This document shows positions 24,100 to 32,695 of a stretch of DNA of 64,000 bases, in pieces (within the stretch, counting starts at the first letter, position 1; each line of letters begins with the position of its first letter). Under the pieces are notes generated by a model that saw nothing but the letters and a program-made list of their open reading frames with translations, did no database searches and was not told the DNA's origin. Source of the stretch: Treponema socranskii subsp. buccale (GTDB lineage: Bacteria; Spirochaetota; Spirochaetia; Treponematales; Treponemataceae). The translations under genes were made by a program, and so were the position numbers. Location: positions 62,001 through 126,000 of the forward strand of contig NZ_CP054258.1 of the NCBI RefSeq assembly GCF_024181585.1, given 5' to 3'.

Positions 24100-25314
24100 T
24101 TATTGCATATCCTCTTCCAGCCAGCGTTCGAAATCTTTTTCACCGTCGGGGGCGCCGTCGACGAAAGAGGGATCCATGTGCATTAAAAAATGCCAATCGC
24201 TTTCTCCCCTTTTTTTATACACGATCGCCTCTCCGTCTTCGGAACCGAAAAACGACCTGTCAACTTCGCAGCCTTGCCGTTCAAGCAAAATTTTTGCGCG
24301 TTCGTATGTGCGCTCCCGCTTTTCGATATACGCTTTCACTTCCGCATTGTCGATAACGTATGCGTCCACGCGCGTATATCCTGCCGCAAGTCCCCGATTT
24401 GCTTTTTCCATATTCGGAATTTCCCGCCAGATGATTTCCACATCGTCGGGATCCGGAAACATAAAGCGGCTGAGCGGTATACGGTTTCCGTTATATTCGA
24501 TTTCGGTATAATCGGGCAGTTTTCCGGGACTCAACGTTTCGCGCACGTCGCAAAAATCGCCGTCCCGTTCTTCGCTCATCGCATAACCGGGAACGGATCG
24601 AAGATTTTTTCTCGCTTCGTCGATGTTTTCAAACAACGCCACCGGCGTTTCATTTCCGTTTTGATTGAAAACCAATAGATACGTCGTTTGCTTCGGATCG
24701 GATTTTTTGCCGTTTTGCCGTTCCGTTTCCGGCTTTTCGATTTCCGATGCAGCGCGTTCGGATACCCTGTTTTCGGGTACAGCGCTTTCCACATCGCCGC
24801 TTTTTATCGCACGGTTTTCCTGACGTACGTCTTTCGGCGCTTGGCTCGGCCGGCTCTTCGCCGTTACGCGGGGAACGGAAATCTTTATGACGCTCACCGC
24901 CGCCGCCATCTCTTCCGATACGGTAAAAGCTTTGCCGGTTTGCGTTTTCATAATCGACTCCAAACCGAACACCTTTTCCTTCGGGTCTTCGACGATTTCG
25001 GCCGTACCGTCACCCATAACGCTCGCATACGCGGAACTGTATTTGCACGGAATGTCGCCGCCTGAAATCGGCGCAATGTCCGTTTCGAGTTCGATACACA
25101 CGTTCTGATTTTTTTTAATGCAATCGATTTTACGCCCCTCTTTTGCGCTGTGCAGATAGAGCGTCAACGCCCCGTCGGTAAAAACATAACCGTACTGCAT
25201 CGGTACGACGTAGGGCACGCCGTCGTCGATCATGCCGACATGCACGACTTTCGCTTTTTCGATGATGTTTTCGATTTGCCGGATATCGGTCACTTCTCTG
25301 TCTTTTCTTCGCAT
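24100..25314 (-). CDS. PNPOx-fold protein with unknown C-terminal domain
   Basis: 404 residues. Residues 1-150 have the pattern of pyridoxamine-phosphate-oxidase-like flavin proteins (VVHVGMIDDGVPYVVPMQYGYV; LYLHSAKEGRKIDCI; VCIELETD; YSSAYASVMGDGTAEIV), close to the short NimA-like group. A charged, disordered linker (about 150-205) follows. The C-terminal 200 residues (from TTYLLVFNQNGNETPVALF) resemble nothing I recognise. The fusion is unusual. A strong ribosome site (GGGAGGA) precedes the ATG. It lies 124 bp after the metal ATPase cluster and may be read with it. Cofactor (FMN, F420 or haem) unknown. Confidence 0.7.
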   Translation of the reverse strand: MRRKDREVTDIRQIENIIEKAKVVHVGMIDDGVPYVVPMQYGYVFTDGALTLYLHSAKEGRKIDCIKKNQNVCIELETDIAPISGGDIPCKYSSAYASVMGDGTAEIVEDPKEKVFGLESIMKTQTGKAFTVSEEMAAAVSVIKISVPRVTAKSRPSQAPKDVRQENRAIKSGDVESAVPENRVSERAASEIEKPETERQNGKKSDPKQTTYLLVFNQNGNETPVALFENIDEARKNLRSVPGYAMSEERDGDFCDVRETLSPGKLPDYTEIEYNGNRIPLSRFMFPDPDDVEIIWREIPNMEKANRGLAAGYTRVDAYVIDNAEVKAYIEKRERTYERAKILLERQGCEVDRSFFGSEDGEAIVYKKRGESDWHFLMHMDPSFVDGAPDGEKDFERWLEEDMQ

Positions 25315-25437
25315 GCAATCCTCCCGATATAAGCCCTATCGGAAAATTGAATTTTTCAAGTTTTTAAATATAAAAAATATCGCGCATTCCGCAGCGCTCG
25401 TTCCGTACAAAAATATACGACGGACAAGATGATGTGT

Positions 25438-25752
25438 TCAACCGCCCCATGAATCGATAATCGAGCGGATCCGCGCAATATCCGAAAGAATATCATCTCG
25501 ATTTTTTTCCGAATAGACGGCGATCTTTTGCCGAAGTTTTTGTAAATCGGGAACCAATATCTTAAACCGCTCGAGCGGCACGCTGTCAGGATCGTAGGTG
25601 ATAAGCACGCTTCCCGTTTTTTCGTTGTACTTCGGATCGGCTGCGGGGCAAATCGAGTGTAATACGGCAAGGGCGGCCGTCCGTATCGCTTCATCGCGGA
25701 GTGCTGGATCGCGCAAACGCAGTCTCCCCGGAAAATAATTGATTTGCATCAT
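25438..25752 (-). CDS. Small HMA-like protein linked to the metal ATPase
   Basis: 104 residues. MQINYFPGRLRLRDPALRDEAI resembles the degenerate HMA start of the adjacent ATPase (HSLPGRMRVRYDKSEV), and VLITYDPDSVPLERF resembles the last strand of HMA folds. No Cys-x-x-Cys is present, so it is not a classical copper chaperone. Its start overlaps the ATPase stop by 4 bp (ATGA), giving tight coupling. A regulatory or chaperone role for the ATPase is inferred. Confidence 0.65.
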   Translation of the reverse strand: MMQINYFPGRLRLRDPALRDEAIRTAALAVLHSICPAADPKYNEKTGSVLITYDPDSVPLERFKILVPDLQKLRQKIAVYSEKNRDDILSDIARIRSIIDSWGG

Positions 25753-27845
25753 TCTTTTTTCAATAACGGCTGCATTGCCCGCACGGCAAATGCGATCGTC
25801 GATGAATTGTGCAGAACGGCGGCAAGCGACGGCGAAATAAATCCGAACAAACCCGCAGCGATAAGAGCGGAATTAATAATTATTATATTTTTATTGTTGT
25901 CGTCGATCTTTTTCATCAAACGTTGACCCATAACCCGCGTTTTCAACAATGCGGCAAGCCCGTCGCCCGACGGCAGTACGATGTCCGCCGTCTCTCCGGT
26001 GATTTCCGCACAGTCGCCCATAGCGACTCCGGTATTTGCTGCGGCGAGCGCAGGTGCATCGTTTATGCCGTCACCGATCATGATGACGGTGTGTCCTTCC
26101 TGTTTTTGTTTTTCGATGTAGGCGACTTTGTCTTCCGGCAGTGCGTGTGCGATATAGCGGTCGATGCCCGCAAGTCCCGCCGCAGTCTTTGCCGCACCCG
26201 CGTCGTCACCCGTTATCATCGTACAATTGACAATGCCCGTACCGTGCAGGTGACGGACGATCTCTTTCGCATCGGCTCTCACGGGATCGGTAATCGCAAA
26301 AGCGGCGAGCAGCCGTTTTTCTTCTGCAAGATACAAAAGCGATTCGCCGCGATCGAGTGCATCCTCGGCGACTGTATCGAGATTTTCCGGAGGAATTATT
26401 TTTTCATCGTCAAAGATAAAATGCCGGCTGCCGATCGAAAGGCGTTTGCCGTTCAGCGTCGTTACGATGCCGTGCGCGACGATGTATTCGACTTTTGCAT
26501 GGCGTTCGGGATGCTTGAGCCCTTTATCTTCGGCGGCTTGTACGATCGCGCGGGCGACGGGATGGGTAAAATGCTCTTCCAAACAGGCGGCCGTCGCGAG
26601 CATATCATCTTCGCTTTTTTTGGCGAATACGATGATGCGCGAAAGCTTCGGTTCCGCTGCCGTAAGCGTGCCGGTTTTATCGAATACGACGGTATCGGCT
26701 CGTGAAGCATCTTCAAGAAATTTTCCGCCCTTGACGAGAATGCCGTGCTCGGCCGCTTCTTTCATCGCGCTCAAAACCGCAAGCGGAGCTGCGAGCTTCA
26801 TAGCGCACGAATAATCGACCATAAGCGTCGATAAGACTTTTGTTATATTTCCCGTAAAAATAAACGTCAAAAGTGAAAGCAAAAAATTGTATTTGACGAG
26901 CTGATCCGCAAGTTTTTCCGACCGGACTTGCGACGAAACTTTCAGCTGCTGCGACGAATCGATCATCGCGAGGATATTCTGCACTTTCGTCTGGCTGCCC
27001 GTCGCGCGTACGAGCACGAACAGCTCTCCTTCCTGCACGATCGTTCCGGCAAACACGCTGTGCCCCTTTCGCTTTTCGACGGCGAGCGGTTCTCCGGTGA
27101 TCGACGCCTGATTGACAAGCGCTTCACCTTTGACGACTTCGCCGTCCGCCGGAATGAGCGAACCCGTGCGCACCGCGACGATATCACCTTTTTTCAGCGT
27201 ATACAACGGAACCTTTCGTTCGGTTTCCCCTTCGACGAGCTGTGCTTGATCGTTTTCGGAAAACAGTGTCGACGCCAAATCTTCATACGATTTCTTTTTC
27301 GTGTATTCTTCGATCGTTTCGCCGATATCGAGTAAAAAATTAATATTCGATGCGGTTGACATATCACCCGTCGCCGCGGCAGCGGTAATGGCCGTCGCAT
27401 CGAGAACGTCGGCACAGAACACTCGTCCGGAAAAAATCCGTTCGACACCTTTTAAAACCCGAGGCGCGATCGAAGCCAGCTGTAAGATCGATCCGAGCGG
27501 CGGAGGCAAAAGCCGCTTTGCATAATGCCATACTGCCATCGAAATGAGCGATTCCGGAAGGCTTGCCCGCTTCGGCGGGAGCGTAACGGATGCCAGCATA
27601 TCCGCATCGTTGAGATATTTGTCGGAAAGAGCTCTAAACAGCGCTTTGATATTTTTTTCGGATTGTTTTGTTTCGTCGTAACGAATAAGAAAAGAGCCGA
27701 CGATGTGATTGACCGTTACTTGAGCCATGCCTTCCTGAACGGAAAGCAGAGTTTGCGCAAGCACAGCCTGTCGCACGCTTACTTCGGATTTGTCGTACCG
27801 CACGCGCATGCGTCCGGGGAGAGAATGCTTAACATAAAACTTCAT
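25749..27845 (-). CDS. P1B-type metal ATPase with SCAMK in place of CPx
   Basis: 698 residues. A degenerate N-terminal HMA domain (1-75, no CxxC) precedes the core: TGE at 250-252 (actuator), phosphorylation Asp389 in FDKTGTLT, and GDGINDAPALAAANTGVAMG (hinge). The metal-coordinating CPx motif of the sixth helix is replaced by DYSCAMKLAAP (346-350), seen in a subgroup with unsettled metal specificity, related to the CtpC side of the family. It pumps a divalent cation across the inner membrane. It is the second gene of a cluster with a PacL-like membrane protein upstream and an HMA-like protein downstream; a ZIP transporter is nearby. Confidence 0.88.
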   Translation of the reverse strand: MKFYVKHSLPGRMRVRYDKSEVSVRQAVLAQTLLSVQEGMAQVTVNHIVGSFLIRYDETKQSEKNIKALFRALSDKYLNDADMLASVTLPPKRASLPESLISMAVWHYAKRLLPPPLGSILQLASIAPRVLKGVERIFSGRVFCADVLDATAITAAAATGDMSTASNINFLLDIGETIEEYTKKKSYEDLASTLFSENDQAQLVEGETERKVPLYTLKKGDIVAVRTGSLIPADGEVVKGEALVNQASITGEPLAVEKRKGHSVFAGTIVQEGELFVLVRATGSQTKVQNILAMIDSSQQLKVSSQVRSEKLADQLVKYNFLLSLLTFIFTGNITKVLSTLMVDYSCAMKLAAPLAVLSAMKEAAEHGILVKGGKFLEDASRADTVVFDKTGTLTAAEPKLSRIIVFAKKSEDDMLATAACLEEHFTHPVARAIVQAAEDKGLKHPERHAKVEYIVAHGIVTTLNGKRLSIGSRHFIFDDEKIIPPENLDTVAEDALDRGESLLYLAEEKRLLAAFAITDPVRADAKEIVRHLHGTGIVNCTMITGDDAGAAKTAAGLAGIDRYIAHALPEDKVAYIEKQKQEGHTVIMIGDGINDAPALAAANTGVAMGDCAEITGETADIVLPSGDGLAALLKTRVMGQRLMKKIDDNNKNIIIINSALIAAGLFGFISPSLAAVLHNSSTIAFAVRAMQPLLKKE

Positions 27846-27854
27846 ACGGGACAG

Positions 27855-28076
27855 TTACGCTTTCGCCGCGTTCGCCTTTTTTTGTTTTGCCTCCGCTTCC
27901 GCATCTTCGGCATCTTCTTTTACCGATTCGAAAAACACCGAGGCGTCTTCTTTAAGCTGTAAACCAGCAGCTATCAGCTTGGAACAGCTTTTGCGGAATG
28001 CATCCGTTTTCATAAGCGACACCGCAGCCGCCCCGACAACCGCACCGAGTAAAAATTTTTTCATCCCTTCTGACAT
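27855..28076 (-). CDS. Small PacL/DUF1490-like membrane protein
   Basis: 73 residues. An N-terminal membrane segment (MKKFLLGAVVGAAAVSLM) is followed by an amphipathic, acidic helix (KEDASVFFESVKEDAEDAEAEAKQKK). In mycobacteria, PacL proteins of similar layout sit next to CtpC-type ATPases and hand them metal. Here the gene lies 9 bp before such an ATPase. The acidic tail lacks the His-rich PacL motif, so the analogy is by position and architecture only. A good ribosome site (AGGAGA) precedes the ATG. Confidence 0.65.
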   Translation of the reverse strand: MSEGMKKFLLGAVVGAAAVSLMKTDAFRKSCSKLIAAGLQLKEDASVFFESVKEDAEDAEAEAKQKKANAAKA

Positions 28077-28171
28077 CGTATTCTCCTGTCGGAAATCAAT
28101 TCCGATATTTTGATCGAACTGTGATTTTTGTAATTAATTCATAATACCGCTGCGGCTTGGAAAATGCAAGA

Positions 28172-28207
28172 GCGCATAATTCCGAGCAATGCGGAGGAAT
28201 TATGCGC
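28172..28207. repeat. Perfect 12-bp inverted repeat upstream of the metal ATPase operon
   Basis: GCGCATAATTCC (28172-28183) and GGAATTATGCGC (28196-28207) are exact complements around a 12-nt loop. It lies about 95 bp upstream of the ATPase operon start. It may be a metalloregulator site or an RNA hairpin. Confidence 0.6.
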
Positions 28208-28221
28208 GTCTCCTATAAAAG

Positions 28222-28242
28222 AAAAACGGCTCGGCCGTTTTT
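28222..28242 (-). terminator. Terminator of the ZIP transporter gene
   Basis: AAAAACGGC (28222-28230) and GCCGTTTTT (28234-28242) form a perfect 9-bp stem with a 3-nt loop. On the minus strand the stem is followed by CTTTTATAGG, a good rho-independent terminator for the gene ending at 28313. Confidence 0.75.
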
Positions 28243-28312
28243 CAACACCAGACTTCATCAACCAAATCCGAGCAGCGTCCGCTTGCAACGCGTCCATGCG
28301 GTATTTTCCATA

Positions 28313-29092
28313 TCAGCTCAATGCGACGTCGAGCACCATCATGAGTGCGAAGCCGGCGGCAAACCCGATCGTGCAGACGTCGGTTTTATCATCCCGCGTC
28401 GCTTCGGGGATGAGCTCTTCGATGACGACGTAAATCATCGCGCCGGCGGCGAACGAAAGAAAATACGGCAAAGAGGCTGTGACGATCTCGGTTAATAAAA
28501 TCGTAATCACGGCGGCGACGGGTTCGACGGCGCCTGAGAGCATACCGTACCAAAACGATTTCGCTTTGCTGTTGCCTTCCGTCCTGAGCGGCATCGAAAT
28601 GATCGCGCCTTCGGGAAAGTTTTGTATCGCTATGCCGAGCGAAAGTGCAAAAGCCGCGGCGGCGGAGACGTTGGCGGTACCGCTCGTCATGCCCGCAAAT
28701 ACGACACCTACGGCCATGCCTTCGGGAATATTGTGCAGCGTTACGGCGAACACGAGCATGAGCGTACGGCTCAAGCGCGATTTCGGTCCTTCGGGAGCGG
28801 ATGCGTCGATGTGCAGGTGCGGTGTTATTCTATCGAGCGAAAAGAGAAAGGCGATGCCGAATAAAAAGCCGACGAGAGCCGGTATAAACGATAGACGTTT
28901 CGCCGCATCGGCCATCTCGATGGACGGGATGAGGAGCGACCATACGGATGCCGCAATCATCACGCCTGCGGCAAATCCCATAAGCGCGCGCCGCACACCG
29001 TCGTGCATTTCGCGTTTCATAAAAAATACGCATGCGGCGCCGAGCGTCGTTCCGATAAACGGAATCATCAACCCCCAAAAAACGGTCGTCAT
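28313..29092 (-). CDS. ZIP-family metal transporter
   Basis: 259 residues, eight hydrophobic segments. The two metal-binding helices carry VTLHNIPEGMAVGVVFAG and LGIAIQNFPEGAIISMPL, diagnostic of ZupT-like ZIP proteins that import Zn, Fe or Mn. A short His-containing loop (RITPHLHIDASAPEGPKS) links helices 3 and 4. A ribosome site (AAGGAAA) precedes the ATG. It sits directly upstream of a metal-efflux ATPase operon on the same strand but is separated from it by a terminator, so metal uptake and export are neighbours here. Confidence 0.9.
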   Translation of the reverse strand: MTTVFWGLMIPFIGTTLGAACVFFMKREMHDGVRRALMGFAAGVMIAASVWSLLIPSIEMADAAKRLSFIPALVGFLFGIAFLFSLDRITPHLHIDASAPEGPKSRLSRTLMLVFAVTLHNIPEGMAVGVVFAGMTSGTANVSAAAAFALSLGIAIQNFPEGAIISMPLRTEGNSKAKSFWYGMLSGAVEPVAAVITILLTEIVTASLPYFLSFAAGAMIYVVIEELIPEATRDDKTDVCTIGFAAGFALMMVLDVALS

Positions 29093-29123
29093 ATTATTTC
29101 CTTACGCCTATTATTCCGCTGTG

Positions 29124-29152
29124 TTGACAAAAAATCAAGTTTCGCATAGCAT
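29124..29152 (+). promoter_or_regulatory. Promoter of the MMPL operon
   Basis: TTGACA (29124-29129), 17 nt, TAGCAT (29147-29152). Downstream, AAGTTA and TAACTT (29165-29184) form an inverted repeat with an 8-nt centre that could bind a repressor. Confidence 0.5.
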
Positions 29153-29214
29153 ACATCCGATAATAAGTTAGCATAATATAACTTTTGAGCACGTATGTTT
29201 TTACGGACGACTGT

Positions 29215-31683
29215 ATGACGGTAAACAAAATCAATACGCGGTTCGAAAAAATCGGACGTTTTCAAATAAAGCATCGGACGGCATTTTTAATTGCAATCGC
29301 CCTTATCACGCTTGCGGGCTTTGCCGGCTTGCCGAGGTTTAAATCGGAAGACGACGAAGATCAGTGGATTACCAATTCCAAAGAGCAAAAAGCCGCAAAT
29401 GACAGATTTAAAGAATTGTTCGGAAACACCGACGTCGTCGCCGTGCTCGTCGAGGCCGACGACGTGTTCGACCCTGAAGTGCTTTCTGCGATCGACCGGC
29501 TCGGCAAACGCCTCGAAGCGGAAGTACCGTTCGCGGATGAAGTTACGTCGCTTATGCGTTTGACCGTTTCGCAAGGCACGGAAGAAGGTATCGAAGTCAG
29601 CAATCCGTTTAAAGACGGCATCCCCGGCGGCGGCAAAGGGCTCTCGCAGATGACGGAGGAAGAACGCGCGGAGCTCGCCGAAAAAAAAGCGTTTATCATG
29701 AGCCGCGAATCGCTCGTCAACAATATCGTGTCCGACGATGCAAAAGAGACGTGGGTGGTTCTTTCGTTGACGCCTTACGACGACGATTATGCGGATATGT
29801 ACAAAGTCGGCGACGCTGCGATCCCGATCGTCGAGGCGGATGAATTTAAAAGCGACGCTTACACGTTCAAAGGCAGCGGCGTCGGCTACATCGAAACGGA
29901 AGAAAGCCGCGCTGTAAGGCACGATATGAAATGGCGTATCATCACGGGCTTTATCGTCATGCTCGTCTGTTTGATTTTGTTTATCCGTTCGGTGCGGGGA
30001 GTGCTCGTTCCGATCTTTGCAACCGTCGGCGGTATCGGTACGGTGTTCGGCTTTTCCGGCTGGTTCGGCATCATTGCCGGAGAAAATCTTCTGACGCTGC
30101 CGATACTGCTCGGTATGGCGCTTTCTGTCGGTTATGCGATTCACTATATCAACGGGTTCAATTACGAATTCCGTAAGTGCGGCAGCCGCAAAACAGCTGC
30201 AATCGCCGCGGTGAAAACGACCGGCTGGCCGATTTTATTTACCGTCATCACGACGATGGCATCCTTTATTTCGTTTTTTACCGCCGGCATCGGTGCGCTG
30301 CGCTGGCTCGGCGGTACCTGTTCCGCACTCGTCTTTATCATCTATCTGTACGTCATCGTGCTGCTTCCGGTTTTGTACAGCTACGGAAAGGACTCCCCCG
30401 CGGCGGCAAAATCGTCTTCAGCGAAAGCGCTCCGGCGGGAAGCGCGCATAAAAGCGTTTCACGAAAAAGTCGACGCCGTATACGGACGCTTCGGCGAACA
30501 AGTGCTCCGACACCGCCTGCCGATCCTCATCGTCGGAGGTGCGATCGCGACGGCATCCGTTTTCTATATGTTCCGCATTGAAGTGAATATGGACTACGTC
30601 GGTATGATGGGCAAAAAAATCCCGTATGTCGAGCGCATGATTTCCATTATGAATTCGAAACTAGGCAACCAATATTCGTACGAAGTGATGATCGAACTTC
30701 CCGAAGCCGATGCATTTAAAGAGCCCGAAAATATGCAGGCACTCGACGATTTGGGAGCCGCTCTCGGCAAACTCAGGCTGACGAAAATATCGGGTACGAA
30801 GCCGCGCGTCACATCCGTAACCGATATCGTAAAAGAGATGAACCGCACGCTGAACGGCGACGATCCTGCGTTTTATACGGTTCCGAAAGAGCGGGATTTT
30901 TTAGCGCAGCTGTTATTCCTGTACGAATTATCCGGCGGTGAAAATCTTTCCGTGTGGATGAGCGAGGACTGCAGCACTGCATACGTACACGTCGAATTGA
31001 AAGAATACGATGCGAACGCGATCGATTTGGACATAGTCGATGCGCGTTCTCTCGGCTCTCGTTATTTTCCCGGCGCGAAAGTTTTCTGCATCGGCGAAAT
31101 CGTCGGTTTTGCAACGATGAATCACACGCTCGTTACCGGCGAATTGAAATCGCTCGGCGGTTCGTTTATAATAATTTTACTCCTTTTGATAATCGTGTTT
31201 TCGAGCATACATACGGGATTTATCGCCATGATCCCGAACGCCGCACCGGTACTGCTCGTCGGCGGACTCATGGGCTTTTTCGGATATCCGCTCGATATGC
31301 TCACGATGACGATTATGCCGATGATACTCGGCATCGCGGTTGACGATACGATCCACTTTACGAATCACGTCAAACTTGAATACGAGGCGACGGGCGATTA
31401 TCACAGAGCGGTCGTCGATTCTTTTGTCAAAATCGGTCGATCGATGATTGCGACGACGGTTATCCTGTGCGCGATGTTTTCGATGTATATGTTCAGTTCG
31501 ATAAGTATGCTGTTCCGCATCGGATTGCTGAGCGTCGTCGGACTCGCCGCTGCCCTTATCGCCGATTATACGCTGACGCCGGTGCTGCTGTTTTCGGCAA
31601 AGTCGTTCGGAAAAGAAGCGGATGCAAAAGAAAACAATGCGTCGAAACATGATAATTTTCCAACCGTTTCGCGCATCAATTGA
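29215..31683 (+). CDS. RND/MMPL-family transporter
   Basis: 822 residues from ATG 29215. The layout is one transmembrane helix, a periplasmic loop (about 50-225), a five-helix block starting MKWRIITGFIVMLVCLILFI, then the same again (helix near 430; loop; block from LGGSFIIILLLLIIVFSS). The second block has GIAVDDTIHFTNHVKLEYEATG, typical of MMPL/HpnN-like exporters of lipids. Together with the next two genes it looks like a trans-envelope lipid transport set. Its last ten codons (DNFPTVSRIN) are read from repeat R1 copy C, so the natural C-terminus was probably altered by the insertion. A TTG at 29185 is a less likely start. Confidence 0.88.
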   Translation: MTVNKINTRFEKIGRFQIKHRTAFLIAIALITLAGFAGLPRFKSEDDEDQWITNSKEQKAANDRFKELFGNTDVVAVLVEADDVFDPEVLSAIDRLGKRLEAEVPFADEVTSLMRLTVSQGTEEGIEVSNPFKDGIPGGGKGLSQMTEEERAELAEKKAFIMSRESLVNNIVSDDAKETWVVLSLTPYDDDYADMYKVGDAAIPIVEADEFKSDAYTFKGSGVGYIETEESRAVRHDMKWRIITGFIVMLVCLILFIRSVRGVLVPIFATVGGIGTVFGFSGWFGIIAGENLLTLPILLGMALSVGYAIHYINGFNYEFRKCGSRKTAAIAAVKTTGWPILFTVITTMASFISFFTAGIGALRWLGGTCSALVFIIYLYVIVLLPVLYSYGKDSPAAAKSSSAKALRREARIKAFHEKVDAVYGRFGEQVLRHRLPILIVGGAIATASVFYMFRIEVNMDYVGMMGKKIPYVERMISIMNSKLGNQYSYEVMIELPEADAFKEPENMQALDDLGAALGKLRLTKISGTKPRVTSVTDIVKEMNRTLNGDDPAFYTVPKERDFLAQLLFLYELSGGENLSVWMSEDCSTAYVHVELKEYDANAIDLDIVDARSLGSRYFPGAKVFCIGEIVGFATMNHTLVTGELKSLGGSFIIILLLLIIVFSSIHTGFIAMIPNAAPVLLVGGLMGFFGYPLDMLTMTIMPMILGIAVDDTIHFTNHVKLEYEATGDYHRAVVDSFVKIGRSMIATTVILCAMFSMYMFSSISMLFRIGLLSVVGLAAALIADYTLTPVLLFSAKSFGKEADAKENNASKHDNFPTVSRIN

Positions 31684-31860
31684 ATGGTGAGTTTTGAAAA
31701 TAAATAAAATGGTGCGGAGGCGAGGTTCCGGCTGCGTGCCGTTTCGAGCGTTAGGCTTACGGAAGCCTGCATTAGAAGCTCGACCACGGCTAAGCGGACG
31801 GGTTCTCGCCGAAAGCATAGCTTTATTTAACTAATATTTTCAAAACTCGATATTCGACTT
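31652..31860 (+). repeat. R1 structured repeat, copy C
   Basis: Begins inside the last codons of the MMPL gene and ends TCGATATTCGACTT. It has the same core as copies A and B: closing stem GGCGAG/CTCGCC, TCGAGC/GCTCGA and GGCTT-ACGG-AAGCC hairpin. The left terminal palindrome is missing. It separates the MMPL gene from its presumed operon partner. Confidence 0.8.
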
Positions 31861-31885
31861 AATAATATTGATTTTGGAGGATACT

Positions 31886-32695
31886 ATGAAAAGGATCGAA
31901 AAATTGTTAAAAAGAGCTGCCGTATTTTTTGCAGTCGGTGCCTGCGTGTTCGCGGCCGCCGCACAGGATTTGAGCGGCTACGATATTATGAAGCGCGCGC
32001 GAGACGCGGACACCGGCAAAACGGGAACCTATACCGCAACGATGACGCTTGTCAATAAAACCGGCAATCAGCGAGTGCGCGAAATCGTGTATTATACGAA
32101 AGATTACGGCGATAACGATAAAACGGTCATCGTTTTCCGTACGCCGAAAGACGTCGCCGGTGTCGGCTATTTGATGTGGGAATACGATGAAAAAGCCGAC
32201 GGTACGAAAAAAGATTCCGACAATTGGCTGTATATGCCCGCGATGAAAAAAGTGCGCCGCATATCCGGCAGCGAAAGCGGCGGCGATTTTATGGGAACGG
32301 ATTTTACGTACGACGATATGGGCGACAGAGCGCTTTCGAAAGATACGTTTACCGTGCTCGCTTCCGAAACCGTCGACGGCTTCGACTGCTGGAAAATCGA
32401 ATGCGCTGCAAAAGATAAAACGGAAAAAAATCCCCGCCGCATCGTATGGATCCGCAAAGATAATTTTAAATTATTAAAAAGCGAATACTACGACCGGCAA
32501 AACGCACTGCAGCGTAAACTCGAGTGCACAAACATTGAAAAAATCGACGGTATATGGACGATCGGAAAAATGACGATGGTAAACGTCAGGACGAATCATT
32601 CGACCGTCATCGAAATGAAAGACGTGCATTACAATATGCCCATAAACGATTCCGTCTTTACCGTTGCATCCCTTGAACGCGGAGCGATAAAATGA
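31886..32695 (+). CDS. Outer-membrane lipoprotein-sorting (LolA-like) protein
   Basis: 269 residues from ATG 31886, with a signal peptide ending at ...VFAAAAQD. The mature part has the LolA/LolB-like fold signature of the family found beside RND exporters: TYTATMTLVNKTGNQRVREI, SDNWLYMPAMKKVRRISGSE, GDFMGTDFTYDDMG, DGFDCWKIECAAKD. Such proteins carry lipids or lipoproteins across the periplasm. There is no lipobox Cys, so it is a soluble carrier. A strong ribosome site (GGAGG) lies 6 nt upstream. It overlaps the barrel gene by 4 bp (ATGA). Confidence 0.88.
   Translation: MKRIEKLLKRAAVFFAVGACVFAAAAQDLSGYDIMKRARDADTGKTGTYTATMTLVNKTGNQRVREIVYYTKDYGDNDKTVIVFRTPKDVAGVGYLMWEYDEKADGTKKDSDNWLYMPAMKKVRRISGSESGGDFMGTDFTYDDMGDRALSKDTFTVLASETVDGFDCWKIECAAKDKTEKNPRRIVWIRKDNFKLLKSEYYDRQNALQRKLECTNIEKIDGIWTIGKMTMVNVRTNHSTVIEMKDVHYNMPINDSVFTVASLERGAIK

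Noticed and set aside
23948-24511. Plus-strand frame of 187 codons opposite the PNPOx gene
   Set aside because: Mostly antisense to a gene with a good ribosome site and recognisable domain.
29287-30144. Minus-strand open frame of 285 codons
   Set aside because: Complementary frame of the MMPL gene; composition is Arg/His/Asp-rich and not protein-like.
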